Assembly (NCBI RefSeq): GCF_014656395.1
Contig: NZ_BNCI01000001.1
Span: forward strand, 744,001 to 808,000
Source: Kordiimonas sediminis
Lineage (GTDB): Bacteria; Pseudomonadota; Alphaproteobacteria; Sphingomonadales; Kordiimonadaceae
Direction: 5' to 3'
Length of the DNA: 64,000 nucleotides
Position numbers and translations under genes: made by a program. Below the pieces are notes generated by a model. It ran no database searches. It was not told the DNA's origin and worked only from the letters and a program-made list of their open reading frames with translations. Positions 36,325 through 46,573 of the stretch are shown in pieces. Numbering within the stretch: the stretch's first letter is position 1; each line of letters starts with the position of its first letter.

Positions 36325-37194
36325 TTAGTCTACAAGGCAAACAATCTGCACAATCGTCAGGTCTTTACGCAGGCGTATCCCTGTTTCACCGTAGTTTTGG
36401 GGGGTGATATCAAAAAGCGTACGACGTAGGGACAGGTCATTTTCTTCAATCACACGGGAACGCGTGAAAACGGACGGGTTTGTTGTATATATTCTGCCGC
36501 GCCTCATGGAACTTGCCACCGCTGTGCCAATCACATGCCCTTTGCCGTCCAGAACAGGGCCACCCGACAGCCCGCCGATCGTGCCTGAAAACTCTGGCAG
36601 ACGTTCCGTCTCCAGCCAAACCGTGACCCGTTCACGGGTGTCATACCGGCCACGGCTGCGCATGGTACTATGGCCAATTACACGGGCAGACAAATCAGCG
36701 GGCTTGCCTTGCGGGTAGCCCATCATATAGCCAACGTCACCTTTCATTGACACGGTAGTATCCAGATCAAGGGTTGCTGTATGCAGCGACGGAACCCGCA
36801 ACGTGGCAAAGTCCACCCCGCGGTAAGATTGCACGTCTTCAGCCTCAAAATACCGGTTCTTGGTTTCGCGCACAAAAACCCGCTGACATCCATCAACCAC
36901 ATGCCGGGCGGTTATTATGCGCCCGGTATCGCTGACCACAAAACCAGTCCCAACGCTGGTTCCTTTTTTCGAATCTACGTCTACATTAATTTCCGGTAAC
37001 GGGCTGGGACTGCGCACGATACCGCGCGTATCCGGCAACAAGGCCACAGGCGGTAGTCCAGTATTTTCTTTCTGCGGTGCAGAAGGAAGTTGAGGACGTC
37101 GTTCACCGCCGCCGCCCTCTGACACAGCATTAATGAGGATCGACCCGATGATAAAAACCGCATAAAAAATAAATTCCAGACGGCGGCGCATCAT
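36325..37194 (-). CDS. Trypsin-like serine protease (S1C/HtrA-like, no PDZ)
   Basis: 289 residues. An N-terminal membrane anchor (about 7-25) and a Pro/Gly linker precede a chymotrypsin-fold domain with the full triad: His in ARHVVDGC, Asp in RGVDFATLR and Ser in GGLSGGPVLD. No PDZ domain follows, unlike DegP. It should face the periplasm. The start directly abuts the stop of the DUF350 gene, and dapB lies 15 bases further upstream, so the three probably share a transcript. The substrate is unknown; a link to the DUF350 membrane protein is suggested by the fused arrangement. Confidence 0.85.
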   Translation of the reverse strand: MMRRRLEFIFYAVFIIGSILINAVSEGGGGERRPQLPSAPQKENTGLPPVALLPDTRGIVRSPSPLPEINVDVDSKKGTSVGTGFVVSDTGRIITARHVVDGCQRVFVRETKNRYFEAEDVQSYRGVDFATLRVPSLHTATLDLDTTVSMKGDVGYMMGYPQGKPADLSARVIGHSTMRSRGRYDTRERVTVWLETERLPEFSGTIGGLSGGPVLDGKGHVIGTAVASSMRRGRIYTTNPSVFTRSRVIEENDLSLRRTLFDITPQNYGETGIRLRKDLTIVQIVCLVD

Positions 37195-37608
37195 TTATCC
37201 CGAAATAGCCGCTGCGTTTACCGCTGCGGTCGCCAATTTGATGGACACAAGAAAAACAGCCGTTGCGACCTCACCAGCCTCGATGCGGTCTGACACGCCC
37301 TTCAGAACCAAATCAACGATGCGAAAGGCAATGATCTGCAGCACAAGTGCTACCACGCCCCAAAAAACAAGATCCCAGAGCGTGATGCTGGCCGCCAGTG
37401 AAAAGGCAAGCGGCAGTGCAAGCCCCACAATCGCGCCGCCAAGCGACAAAGCCGCAGCCGTGTTGCCTTCGCGGATCAATGCCATTTCATCATGGCGGGT
37501 CATTTTCAGATACACGATCACACCAACAAGCAGGATCAGCAAACTAACCGCAGAGTGTGCCATAAAAACGGGCAGGCCCTTCAATAGCGTCCCAAATGCA
37601 TCTTCCAC
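37195..37608 (-). CDS. DUF350 membrane protein
   Basis: 137 residues with four hydrophobic helices (about 14-33, 47-70, 72-94, 108-130). The family pattern is visible in NTAAALSLGGAIVGLALPLAF and DLVFWGVVALVLQI (each is a typical DUF350 half-repeat). The family is usually found as one or two tandem DUF350 units, often with other stress or polyamine genes, and its role is unknown. Here it lies between dapB (15 bases) and the protease gene (abutting). It is a candidate partner or substrate of that protease. Confidence 0.85.
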   Translation of the reverse strand: MEDAFGTLLKGLPVFMAHSAVSLLILLVGVIVYLKMTRHDEMALIREGNTAAALSLGGAIVGLALPLAFSLAASITLWDLVFWGVVALVLQIIAFRIVDLVLKGVSDRIEAGEVATAVFLVSIKLATAAVNAAAISG

Positions 37609-37623
37609 AATCGTTCCCCTTCT

Positions 37624-38418
37624 TTATAAATCGAGCCCAAGTACATCCAGCATTGTATATCGGCCTGCCGGTTTGCCTTGTGCCCACACGGCAGCGCGAA
37701 CCGCGCCCCCGGCAAATAGTCCCCGGTTTTCCGCCCGGTGGGACAGGGTGATACGCTCGCTATCACTGGCGAAAACTACTTCATGTTCCCCGATTACCGA
37801 CCCACCCCGCAACGTGGCAAACCCAATTTCCCCACTGGGTCGCGCCCCGATAATACCTTCCCGTGACCGGCATGCGACATCTTCCAGATTTACCTGACGT
37901 CCACTCGCCGCCGCCTCACCCAGCATTTCAGCAGTGCCAGACGGTGCATCAACCTTGTTTCGGTGGTGCATTTCCAAAATTTCAATATCCCAGTCATCGC
38001 CCAATATGCTGGCTGCTTTTTGCGTCAGTGCGGTCAATAGATTCACACCAAGGGAGAAGTTACCAGCCTGCACGATAACAGTACTGGCTGCCGCGTCATC
38101 AAGAGCTGCATGGTCCGCTGCCTTCAAGCCGGTTGTGCCCACTATCAGTGGTTTGCCGGTCTGAGCTGCAATCCCGGCATGATGGGCGGTGCTTCCCGGA
38201 GGAGTGAAATCAATGACCACGTCCGATGACCGAAACAAGTCTTCAATGCTACCGCCTAGTGTGACATCCGCAAACGGATACGGCTTCCCGACCATATCAT
38301 GGGTAGGGCGGTCAGCGGCCCCGCCAATGGTGGCACCTTCTGTTGCGGAAATGGTAGCAGCAATTGCTTGCCCCATCCGGCCCATCGCCCCCAATATTCC
38401 TATTTGACAGGTCGTCAT
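37624..38418 (-). CDS. dapB: 4-hydroxy-tetrahydrodipicolinate reductase
   Basis: 264 residues. DapB reduces HTPA to tetrahydrodipicolinate with NAD(P)H on the way to lysine and meso-DAP for peptidoglycan. The Rossmann motif GILGAMGRMGQ begins the chain, DFTPPGSTAHH follows the cofactor site, and ILEMHHRNKVDAPSGTA holds the catalytic His pair and Lys. It is the first gene of the dapB–DUF350–protease run and lies downstream of the TonB-receptor gene's terminator. Confidence 0.98.
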   Translation of the reverse strand: MTTCQIGILGAMGRMGQAIAATISATEGATIGGAADRPTHDMVGKPYPFADVTLGGSIEDLFRSSDVVIDFTPPGSTAHHAGIAAQTGKPLIVGTTGLKAADHAALDDAAASTVIVQAGNFSLGVNLLTALTQKAASILGDDWDIEILEMHHRNKVDAPSGTAEMLGEAAASGRQVNLEDVACRSREGIIGARPSGEIGFATLRGGSVIGEHEVVFASDSERITLSHRAENRGLFAGGAVRAAVWAQGKPAGRYTMLDVLGLDL

Positions 38419-38467
38419 GCTTTCTTCTCCTTGCAGCGTGCCTGTTTACCTATCAGGCAAATCCGCA

Positions 38468-38500
38468 AAAGAAAAGGGCCCACAACACGGAGCCCTTTCC
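38468..38500 (-). terminator. Terminator after the TonB-dependent receptor gene
   Basis: On the minus strand AAAGGGCTCC…GGGCCCTTTTC folds with an AAAGGGC/GCCCTTT core and lies about 27 bases past the receptor stop, between it and dapB. Confidence 0.75.
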
Positions 38501-38526
38501 AATTAGATCGTCTGACGCCTGTCAGC

Positions 38527-41328
38527 CTAGAATTTGGCTTTCAGCTCAATACCCCATGTCCAGGGTTCGTCAATCGAACTGGAAGCAGCCCCCAGTAGAT
38601 CTTTACCGTCACCCGCGGCTCCGCCCGGATATATGTTGCTGAAGATATTCCGGCCAAAGACAGATAGACCGTACGCGCCGCTTTCATTTTCCCAGCCAAT
38701 GCGGGCATTGGTGTAGTTTTTAGCACCGCCCGTGTACCACATCACATCGCCGACAACCTGCAATCCACAGGTGCCTTCTACCTGACAGCGGCCATTATCC
38801 CGTCTGGCAGAGGAATAACTATGATCAATATGGAACAGAAGGGACCCACTGTTGCCCAGATCGAACCTGTAATCACCCCCGACAGATACACGTTTTGACG
38901 GCACACCGGTTGGCTGCCCCTGGAATGGATCAGGATTGTCTGGCTGGTCTTCATCCGTGCCACAGTTACGGGTACAGGTAACATCCTGATACCCGGCATT
39001 GGCAAACAGACGCAACCCGTCTACCGGTGCCCACAGAATTTCAACATCAACGCCTTTACCGCTAGCATCCTCGGTCCGGGTTGTGTAGCGCTTCAGTTCA
39101 CTACCTGGTACATTTTCAAGACGGATAGACTGTTTGTCTTCATACTTATATTTCCAGACAGACAGGTTGAAACGCAGGGTCCGGTCAAACCATTCTGACT
39201 TCAAACCCGCTTCGAAGTTCCAGACATCCTCGTTATCGAAATAACTGCCAACTTCCTGTGTGTTATAGCCGCCTGCTTTATACCCAAGCGCATAGGATGC
39301 ATAGACCATCAGGTCATCACTTACGACATAGTCAACAACCACACGCGGGCTGATATTGGTCCAGGTATCCGAACAGGTGAAGGCCGTTCCTTCAAGCGAA
39401 TTGCTGCCCAGGTCTGTATAGTTTTCACAGCCAATGTTCCCCGCCCGGATCACCGCTTCCAGATCCGCAAGGTTATAGACAATGTCACCCGTACCGCCGA
39501 CAAAACTTGGCATAATCTGGCCGGTGAAAATATCAGCCAGATTGCCAACCCCTGGCACATCCAGTTCACTGCGTCCTTCGATGGTTGCAGGACCATTTAG
39601 CCAGGTCCAGGACTTCTTATCCTGTGTCCAGCGTATACCGCCTGTCAGGTTAAGTCGGTCAGTTACCTTGTACGTAGCGTCGGCATAAAAGGCGAGGGCC
39701 TTAAACTTGCCGCCCTGTCCCATGCTTTCCTGATAAATCCGGCCGCCCATGGTGGTGCCAATCAGATTAGCAAGGTTTTCAAGGCCCAGCCCACCCGTAG
39801 GGACACCAAGACAGTCAAGCGGCATATCATAGAAATTATAGAAACCACCCATAGTATCAAGCGCAATCGCCTCGCATGCGTTTATACCGTCAAGTGGGTC
39901 AAAGCCGCCCGCAAGAGCGCCACCCGTCGTTGCCCCAAGATTATACAGCATCCGCGCGACAGAGTCGGTAGACAGGTCTACATACGTGGTTTGTTCCGCT
40001 TTTTCCCAATAATAAGAACCACCAAGCGTCCATGTCAGGCGGTCCGTCTGACCATTCAAACGCACTTCCTGATAAAAGCTTTGGTTCCGTTCGGTATTGT
40101 CCGTTGTGAAATACGCAAACGGATCTGCCGAGCTATCGTTGTCTTCAAGGTTATTGGTTGTAAATTTCTTATAACTGGAAATAGAGGTCAGCGTGGCCCA
40201 GTCAAAATCATGGGTAATCGTCAGATTAAGCCCGTCAAGATCACGGCGTTCCTGCCCATTTCCAATATCACTGTCTGTCGGACCAAACGGATCGGCACCG
40301 CCAGCGGAGTTGACGTCCTGAAAAAACCGCCACGATGCATTTGGATTAGCCGGAGAATAGCCAAAGGGCGCCAGTGCCGCATAAAATGAAGACAGCGGCA
40401 GGAACCCGTTAAGTGCAGACGCCGGTGTATCAGGCGTAAGCGGCAGCCCCAAGGCTGGTGCAAGACCAAGCAGCACCTGGCCCTGTACACTATCCAACAG
40501 CGTTTCATCGCCTTTTGTACCAAATTGCCACTGTCCATTACTGACACTCAGCTTGGGTGGCTGCTCGTCCTGATTGGTCCTGTCAAACTCATACGCCAGA
40601 TTGAAAGACGTTTTTTCCGATGGTTCCCAGCGGAACTGCAGACGGCCAGTATCATTATTCAAACGCCCATATTTTTCACCAGTGAGCGCGTCCGGTTGAT
40701 ATCCGTCACGCTCATTGGTCAAAAGATTGACGCGGAATGCCATTGTGTCCGTCATTGGGAAGTTCAACATCGCATTCAAAAGGCGGTGGTCGAAACGGCC
40801 ATACCGCAGTTTTACTTCACCTTCAAATTCTTCAATATTTGGCTTCTTGGTAATGACCGAGATCGCACCCGCCGCGGTATTTCTACCAAACAGTGTCCCT
40901 TGTGGGCCCTTTAGAACTTCAACCCGTTCAATATCTGCAAATTGAATAATTGCAGCACCTGACCGTGCCGCATAAATACCGTCAACATACACACCCACTG
41001 CCGGGTCCGTACCGACACCAAAGTCACTGGTTTCCACACCGCGCACTTCATACCGGGCCTGGGTAACACCGCCGATCTCCAGACCGGGCGTGTAGGCAAC
41101 GATGTCCCTCAGGTCGTCTGCTGCTACAACATCCAGAAAATCGCCAGAGAAAGCATTCAGCGCGATTGGAACATCCTGCGCGGATTGTTCCCTTTTCTGC
41201 GCCGTAACCGTAATTTCTTCCAGTGATAAAGTATTATTTGAATCCTGCGCGGTCACTGGTGCAACCACCATAAGCGACGACAGGCTTACTCCGGCCAGAA
41301 GTGACCGGGCTAGTCTAGACGGGACCAT
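38527..41328 (-). CDS. TonB-dependent outer-membrane receptor
   Basis: 933 residues. A signal peptide (about 1-28, cleavage after VTA) precedes a plug domain (about 35-160) with a TonB-box-like EEITVTAQKR, VRGVETSDFG and VEVLKGPQGTLFGRNTAAG. A long 22-strand barrel follows and ends in GIELKAKF with a C-terminal Phe. Such receptors import siderophores, vitamins, sugars or other large nutrients using TonB energy; the ligand cannot be named. ATG 41328 is preferred to the longer frame because GGAGGGA lies just upstream. It diverges from a TetR-family gene whose upstream region contains an operator-like repeat. Confidence 0.95.
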   Translation of the reverse strand: MVPSRLARSLLAGVSLSSLMVVAPVTAQDSNNTLSLEEITVTAQKREQSAQDVPIALNAFSGDFLDVVAADDLRDIVAYTPGLEIGGVTQARYEVRGVETSDFGVGTDPAVGVYVDGIYAARSGAAIIQFADIERVEVLKGPQGTLFGRNTAAGAISVITKKPNIEEFEGEVKLRYGRFDHRLLNAMLNFPMTDTMAFRVNLLTNERDGYQPDALTGEKYGRLNNDTGRLQFRWEPSEKTSFNLAYEFDRTNQDEQPPKLSVSNGQWQFGTKGDETLLDSVQGQVLLGLAPALGLPLTPDTPASALNGFLPLSSFYAALAPFGYSPANPNASWRFFQDVNSAGGADPFGPTDSDIGNGQERRDLDGLNLTITHDFDWATLTSISSYKKFTTNNLEDNDSSADPFAYFTTDNTERNQSFYQEVRLNGQTDRLTWTLGGSYYWEKAEQTTYVDLSTDSVARMLYNLGATTGGALAGGFDPLDGINACEAIALDTMGGFYNFYDMPLDCLGVPTGGLGLENLANLIGTTMGGRIYQESMGQGGKFKALAFYADATYKVTDRLNLTGGIRWTQDKKSWTWLNGPATIEGRSELDVPGVGNLADIFTGQIMPSFVGGTGDIVYNLADLEAVIRAGNIGCENYTDLGSNSLEGTAFTCSDTWTNISPRVVVDYVVSDDLMVYASYALGYKAGGYNTQEVGSYFDNEDVWNFEAGLKSEWFDRTLRFNLSVWKYKYEDKQSIRLENVPGSELKRYTTRTEDASGKGVDVEILWAPVDGLRLFANAGYQDVTCTRNCGTDEDQPDNPDPFQGQPTGVPSKRVSVGGDYRFDLGNSGSLLFHIDHSYSSARRDNGRCQVEGTCGLQVVGDVMWYTGGAKNYTNARIGWENESGAYGLSVFGRNIFSNIYPGGAAGDGKDLLGAASSSIDEPWTWGIELKAKF

Positions 41329-41535
41329 ACAATTCCCTCCCCATGTTTTTTCGATCAATGGCACAATCCAAACCCCAGAACTGTGCGCTGATAAATCACC
41401 CTTTTTTTGCCGGGTATCGGGAGCCAATTACACAGGCTTTTCCGCCGGCAAATCCCACGCTGCAGCAGCCATAAAAGACTATACATCGCTGCAGTACGGT
41501 TTATGTTGACGGGTGAAGCCGCTATCGTCAACAAT

Positions 41536-41554
41536 AAATGAATGATATTCATTT
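41536..41554. promoter_or_regulatory. Operator-like 19-bp inverted repeat upstream of the TetR gene
   Basis: AAATGAAT-GAT-ATTCATTT has two perfect 8-bp arms about a 3-base spacer, 43 bases before the TetR-family start and in the divergent region shared with the TonB receptor. Its size fits a TetR-family operator. Autoregulation and receptor control are inferences. Confidence 0.5.
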
Positions 41555-41597
41555 TTAGGGCGTGCGTTTTATCTGTTGCGTGACCAAAAGGACATCC

Positions 41598-42218
41598 ATG
41601 ACGAAAAAACAACTATCAAAACGGACGCCGCGACAAGCACGGGCACTAGCCCGCAGGCAAAAGATACTGGATACAACAGAATCTCTGGCGTCTGCCGTCG
41701 ATCCGGATGCAATCACCACCACATCCATCGCGCGCGGTGCTGATATCCCGGTAGGGTCGGTGTACCAGTATTTTGAAAACCGGGAAGACATTCTCGGTAT
41801 CGTGTATAAAAAGTCCTACGATGAGGTCATGGCAACCGTCATGCAGTCGTTTCAGGACATGCCGGATGATATATCCTGGGAAGATGAATTTCATTATATC
41901 CTGACAGTTTTCTGGAGCACGGCCAAGGATCACCCCACATTCCGCACCATGACCCGCTGGCACAACAACCATAACACTCTGTGGGCAGCAACACCGGATA
42001 TCGACAGCGATTTCGGCCTATTGGTACAGGAGGCGATTAAGCGCGCCGGTATCCTTCTTCCTGAAGACAGGCGTATTGCCATCCTGCAAACGACCGTAAC
42101 TACTATTTCCATGCTGATTGACCAGATATTAGAACAGGACGAGGAAGAAAGCGCCGAACAGTTAGTTCGGGAGCTAAACACACTGATCGTGACCTATATC
42201 AGTAATTTGTCGTCGTGA
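41598..42218 (+). CDS. TetR-family transcriptional regulator
   Basis: 207 residues. The N-terminal HTH domain (about 15-65) has ARRQKILDTTESLASA, then TTTSIARGADIPVGSVYQYFEN, the classic recognition-helix region. The C-terminal part (about 80-205) is an all-helical ligand-binding domain with no recognised inducer. ATG 41598 follows AAAAGGACA and is preferred to a GTG at 41562. It diverges from the TonB receptor, and a 19-bp inverted repeat lies just upstream, so it probably controls that receptor and itself. Confidence 0.92.
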   Translation: MTKKQLSKRTPRQARALARRQKILDTTESLASAVDPDAITTTSIARGADIPVGSVYQYFENREDILGIVYKKSYDEVMATVMQSFQDMPDDISWEDEFHYILTVFWSTAKDHPTFRTMTRWHNNHNTLWAATPDIDSDFGLLVQEAIKRAGILLPEDRRIAILQTTVTTISMLIDQILEQDEEESAEQLVRELNTLIVTYISNLSS

Positions 42219-42288
42219 AGGCGCCCCCTCTGAGGTGCTGTTTTGCATCTGAAGTTTTTCTTTGAACGTCATATCTCCAGACACAAAA

Positions 42289-42308
42289 AAGGGGCCATAT
42301 GGCCCCTG
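42289..42308 (-). terminator. Terminator of the dnaKJ operon
   Basis: A perfect palindrome AGGGGCCATATGGCCCCT followed by TTTTTTGT on the minus strand, 31 bases after the dnaJ stop. It is also close to the TetR gene's end on the other strand. Confidence 0.88.
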
Positions 42309-42338
42309 ATTGCATAGGTTTAGTGTTAGGAAACAGTC

Positions 42339-43475
42339 CTAATCGGTTAAATCATCCCAAAGTTCTTTCACCTTGGTAAAGAACCCTTCAGACCGCGGAG
42401 AGACTGAATCGCCGCCTTCTGCCGCAAACTCTTCAAGAATTTCTTTTTGTCGTTTGGACATATTAACCGGTGTTTCCACGGCAGCTTCCAAAATCATGTC
42501 GCCAACATACCCACCATTCAGTTCAGGCATACCTTTGCCTTTCAGGCGGAATTGACGGCCTGACTGCGTGCCCGCCGGGATTTTAATCCGCGCCCGAACA
42601 CCGGCAATGGTCGGCACCTCAATTTGCCCACCAAGTGCAGCCGTTGTCATTGGAATAGGTACCTGGAAGAAAAGGTGCGTTCCGTCCCGTTTGAATATCT
42701 GGTGTGGTTTCACGCTGATGAAAATATACAGATCACCGGGCATTGCACCGCGCACACCGGCTTCACCCTTACCGGACAGGCGAATACGTGTGCCATCTTC
42801 AACACCTGCCGGAATTTTAACTTCCAGCTTGCGGTTTTTCTTCACACGCCCCGCACCGTTACAGGATTTACACGGTGACTTGATAATCCGTCCAGTAGCC
42901 TGACAGGTAGGACACGGACGCTCCACCATGAAAAAGCCCTGCGATGTTCTGACTTTACCGTGTCCGCCACAAGTGTCACAGACCTCAGGCGTGGAACCGG
43001 CTTCTGCGCCAGATCCGTCACAGCCGCCACATACTTCAGATGCAGGAACCGTGATAGTCTCTTCCTTGCCCGCAAAGGCGTCTTCCAAAGTGATTTCAAG
43101 ATTATACTGAAGGTCAGCACCCCGTGCCGCACCGCCGCCACCGCGTCTGCGCTGGCCGCCCCCCATGAAATCTCCAAAAAATTCCTCGAAAACATCCGAG
43201 AAATCAAAACCGCCAGCACCACCACCGTGGCCACCACCGCCCATACCACCTTCAAAGGCAGCATGGCCGTACCGATCGTAAGCCGCACGCTTGTTAGCAT
43301 CCTTCAGGACATCATACGCTTCGTTGGCTTCTTTGAATTTCTGCTCAGCTTCTTTGTCACCCTGATTTCTGTCAGGGTGGTACGCCATGGCTTTTTTTCG
43401 GTAGGCTTTTTTCAAGGTTGCTTCATCAGCATCCTTTGAAACCTCCAGAACCTCGTAGTAATCACGCTTTGACAC
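42339..43475 (-). CDS. dnaJ: Chaperone DnaJ
   Basis: 378 residues, a full type I Hsp40. The J domain (about 1-70) has the HPD motif in [10 protein letters not shown] that stimulates DnaK's ATPase. A Gly/Phe-rich region follows, then the zinc domain with four CxxCxGxG-type repeats ([32 protein letters not shown]; the third is slightly altered) and the two C-terminal beta domains. It lies 120 bases downstream of dnaK on the same strand and ends in a strong terminator. Confidence 0.98.
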   Translation of the reverse strand: MSKRDYYEVLEVSKDADEATLKKAYRKKAMAYHPDRNQGDKEAEQKFKEANEAYDVLKDANKRAAYDRYGHAAFEGGMGGGGHGGGAGGFDFSDVFEEFFGDFMGGGQRRRGGGGAARGADLQYNLEITLEDAFAGKEETITVPASEVCGGCDGSGAEAGSTPEVCDTCGGHGKVRTSQGFFMVERPCPTCQATGRIIKSPCKSCNGAGRVKKNRKLEVKIPAGVEDGTRIRLSGKGEAGVRGAMPGDLYIFISVKPHQIFKRDGTHLFFQVPIPMTTAALGGQIEVPTIAGVRARIKIPAGTQSGRQFRLKGKGMPELNGGYVGDMILEAAVETPVNMSKRQKEILEEFAAEGGDSVSPRSEGFFTKVKELWDDLTD

Positions 43476-43595
43476 CGAAAACTCCTACTGCTCGATACGC
43501 TGATATTAGCCCGATATCCCACCATCCTTCTGAATGGCAACGCCGCCCCCACGAATGGAAGCGGCGAATAGGGTCAGACAATCGACATTGTCGCC

Positions 43596-45515
43596 TTACT
43601 TCTTGTCGTTTTCGTCAACTTCTTCAAAGTCAACATCCACTACATCATCTGCGTCGTCTGCAGCCTTGGCAGCAGCGTCAGCCTGAGCAGCGTCAGAAGC
43701 AGAAGCACCTTCCTGACTGGCTTTGTAAATTTCTTCACCAAGCTTCATAGCAGCCTGCGCAAGAGCCTCTGACTTCTGGCGAATTGCGTCTGCATCATCG
43801 CCTTCAAGAGCTGTTTTCAGGTCTGCAACTGCATCTTCGACAGCTTTTTTGTCTTCGGCACTAATCTTGTCACCGTGCTCAGCGAGATTCTTCTCAGTCG
43901 AATGAACAAGCGCTTCTGCCTGGTTCCTAACTTCGACCATTTCCTTACGCTTGGCATCAGCATCTTTATTTGCCTCAGCATCCTTAACCATCTTCTCGAT
44001 CTCGTCATCGCTAAGACCACCAGATGCCTGAATGCGGATTTGCTGCTCTTTGCCAGTGCCCTTATCCTTGGCGGACACATTCACAAGACCGTTCGCGTCA
44101 ATATCAAAGGTTACTTCCACTTGCGGTACACCGCGTGGGGCTGGCGGGATGCCAACCAGATCAAACTGACCAAGTAGCTTGTTATCCACAGCCATTTCAC
44201 GCTCACCCTGGAAAACCCGGATGGTAACCGCGCTTTGGTTATCTTCTGCGGTAGAGAAAACCTGACTTTTCTTAGTCGGGATTGTTGTATTGCGTTCGAT
44301 CAGACGTGTGAACACACCGCCCAGCGTTTCAATACCCAGTGACAAAGGCGTCACATCAAGCAGCAGAACGTCTTTCACATCACCCTGCAGAACACCTGCC
44401 TGAATAGCCGCACCCATCGCAACCACTTCATCAGGGTTCACACCCTTGTGCGGCTCACGACCAAAGAAATCTTTCACGATTTCCTGGATTTTCGGCATAC
44501 GCGTCATACCACCTACGAGAATGACATCATCAATCTCGCCAGCGGCCAGACCGGCATCTTTCAGGGCCTTGCGGCATGGCTCAAGTGTGCGCTGAACCAA
44601 ATCATCAACCAGGCTTTCAAGCTTGGACCGTGTCAGCTTCAGCTGCAGGTGCTTTGGACCAGATGCGTCAGCTGTGATGAACGGCAGGTTGATCTCTGTC
44701 TGCTGAGAAGAAGACAGCTCAATCTTCGCTTTTTCTGCTGCTTCTTTCAGACGCTGCAGTGCCATTTTATCATTACGCAGATCAATGCTTTGCTCTTTTT
44801 TGAATTCGTCCGCCAGATAATCAACAAGACGCATATCAAAGTCTTCACCACCAAGGAATGTATCACCGTTTGTGGATTTCACTTCAAAGACACCGTCACC
44901 GATTTCCAGAACAGAAACGTCAAACGTACCACCACCAAGGTCAAACACTGCAATAGTGTGGCCGTCTTCTTTTTCCAGGCCGTAGGAAAGCGCCGCCGCT
45001 GTTGGCTCGTTGATGATCCGCAGAACTTCAAGGCCCGCAATCTTACCGGCATCTTTTGTTGCCTGACGCTGTGCATCATTGAAGTATGCAGGGACTGTGA
45101 TAACAGCCTGATCAACAGTTTCGCCCAGATAATCTTCTGCTGTTTCCTTCATTTTCTGAAGGATCATTGCGGAAATCTGGCTTGGAGAATATTTCTCGCC
45201 TTTGGCTTCTACCCACGCATCGCCACTGTCTGACTTGACGATATTGTAAGGAACCATTTCCAGATCTTTTTGTGTTGTCGGGTCATCAAATGTCCGGCCG
45301 ATCAAACGCTTGATCGCAAAAAGCGTATCAGTCGGGTTCGTTACAGCCTGACGCTTTGCAGCCTGACCAACAAGACGCTCGTCATCGGTGAAACCAACCA
45401 TGGAAGGGGTCGTACGGCCACCTTCTGAGTTTTCGATAACTTTTGGCTTGGAGCCATCCATGATAGATACACAAGAGTTTGTTGTACCTAAGTCAATACC
45501 AATTACTTTACCCAT
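43596..45515 (-). CDS. dnaK: Chaperone DnaK (Hsp70)
   Basis: 639 residues. The actin-like ATPase domain (about 1-385) starts with [12 protein letters not shown] and contains [27 protein letters not shown] and [11 protein letters not shown]. The linker [13 protein letters not shown] and the substrate-binding domain follow, and the chain ends in an acidic [13 protein letters not shown] tail, as in other proteobacterial DnaK. The chaperone works with DnaJ (next gene) and GrpE (not in the window). A sigma32-like promoter at 45657-45685 lies about 140 bases upstream. Confidence 0.99.
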   Translation of the reverse strand: MGKVIGIDLGTTNSCVSIMDGSKPKVIENSEGGRTTPSMVGFTDDERLVGQAAKRQAVTNPTDTLFAIKRLIGRTFDDPTTQKDLEMVPYNIVKSDSGDAWVEAKGEKYSPSQISAMILQKMKETAEDYLGETVDQAVITVPAYFNDAQRQATKDAGKIAGLEVLRIINEPTAAALSYGLEKEDGHTIAVFDLGGGTFDVSVLEIGDGVFEVKSTNGDTFLGGEDFDMRLVDYLADEFKKEQSIDLRNDKMALQRLKEAAEKAKIELSSSQQTEINLPFITADASGPKHLQLKLTRSKLESLVDDLVQRTLEPCRKALKDAGLAAGEIDDVILVGGMTRMPKIQEIVKDFFGREPHKGVNPDEVVAMGAAIQAGVLQGDVKDVLLLDVTPLSLGIETLGGVFTRLIERNTTIPTKKSQVFSTAEDNQSAVTIRVFQGEREMAVDNKLLGQFDLVGIPPAPRGVPQVEVTFDIDANGLVNVSAKDKGTGKEQQIRIQASGGLSDDEIEKMVKDAEANKDADAKRKEMVEVRNQAEALVHSTEKNLAEHGDKISAEDKKAVEDAVADLKTALEGDDADAIRQKSEALAQAAMKLGEEIYKASQEGASASDAAQADAAAKAADDADDVVDVDFEEVDENDKK

Positions 45516-45656
45516 ATTATCCTATTCCCTTGTTTAGCCGATCGGTCTGGCCCTAGTGGCGCCTTTGACCAACCTCCTGGGGTTTACAAAATTTTCCTGA
45601 TGCTTGTTAAAACCACTCTTATTTAAATAGCAAAACAATCAGGTTCTTCAGCGCCT

Positions 45657-45685
45657 ATATAGGTAGGGGACCAGAAGGCCGCAAG
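45657..45685 (-). promoter_or_regulatory. Sigma32-like heat-shock promoter of dnaK
   Basis: On the minus strand CTTG (45682-45685) and CCTATAT (45657-45663) are separated by 18 bases, resembling the alphaproteobacterial RpoH pattern of a CTTG -35 and a CYTAT-type -10. The position about 140 bases before dnaK fits a heat-shock promoter. This is pattern matching only. Confidence 0.5.
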
Positions 45686-45783
45686 GGCTTAAAACCATAA
45701 AAATCAAATAAAAAGGCTTTCACAAAACAGTCTCTTCCCCCATATATGGGGCGTAGTGGTATTTTTTAAGGACACTTTCTCCC

Positions 45784-46527
45784 ATGGATAAGGAACCGCG
45801 CTCTGTTACAGGCGATTTGATAACAACGCTTAAAGACTTGGCAGTCATTGCTTTCTTTTACGTGGTTTTCACAACAGTCGGTTGGGCCAGTTTCCATATT
45901 CCCAGCGGCAGCATGGAGCCGACACTGGAAGTAGGTGACCGAATTTTTGTCTCTAAATTTTCCTACGGCTATAACCGCTTTTCCTTTTATTTTGATCCGC
46001 CGATTTTCGAAGAAAAAATCTTTGAAAGCAAACCAGAACGCGGTGATGTTGCTGTCTTTACATTGCCTTACAAAGATTACACGGATTACATCAAGCGCGT
46101 GATCGGGCTGCCCGGCGACCGTATTCAAATGAAAGCAGGCAGGCTTTATATCAATGGCAAGGTCGTCAAACGCACCTATGTTCGCGACGTGGAATATACC
46201 AGCTACAACGGATTTGAGCTGCGTGTAAAAGAATATATCGAAGAGTTACCAGGCGGAGTGAAACACCGGATTTATGAGCGCACTGACCGTGGTCGCGCCG
46301 ATGATACCCCGCTGTATGTCGTACCAGAAGGCCATTATTTCATGATGGGCGACAATCGTGACGGCTCTGCCGACAGTCGGGAAATGGACGGTATCGGATT
46401 TGTAGCCAGCAAATATATTGTTGGCCGCGCTGACATCACAACATTCAGCCTGTATGACTGTGATCAGGGCAAGGATGTTTACTGCCCTGCAGGTATTCCG
46501 CTAGGACGTTTCTTCAAAGGCCTTTAA
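45784..46527 (+). CDS. lepB: Signal peptidase I
   Basis: 247 residues. One N-terminal membrane helix (about 15-35) anchors the enzyme with its catalytic domain in the periplasm. The Ser nucleophile is Ser43 in PSGSMEPTL and the general-base Lys is Lys104 in DYIKRVIGLPGD; GDNRDGSADSR is the family's box E. It removes signal peptides from exported proteins. It diverges from dnaK across a 268-base region and is convergent with dnaQ. Confidence 0.98.
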   Translation: MDKEPRSVTGDLITTLKDLAVIAFFYVVFTTVGWASFHIPSGSMEPTLEVGDRIFVSKFSYGYNRFSFYFDPPIFEEKIFESKPERGDVAVFTLPYKDYTDYIKRVIGLPGDRIQMKAGRLYINGKVVKRTYVRDVEYTSYNGFELRVKEYIEELPGGVKHRIYERTDRGRADDTPLYVVPEGHYFMMGDNRDGSADSREMDGIGFVASKYIVGRADITTFSLYDCDQGKDVYCPAGIPLGRFFKGL

Positions 46528-46573
46528 GCCGCGGTCCCTGCCTGTAAAACCCAAAAATCACAGCCCGTCCGGA

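Noticed and set aside
44448-45233. A 261-codon frame antisense to dnaK.
   Set aside because: Cys- and Phe-rich shadow of a highly conserved gene.
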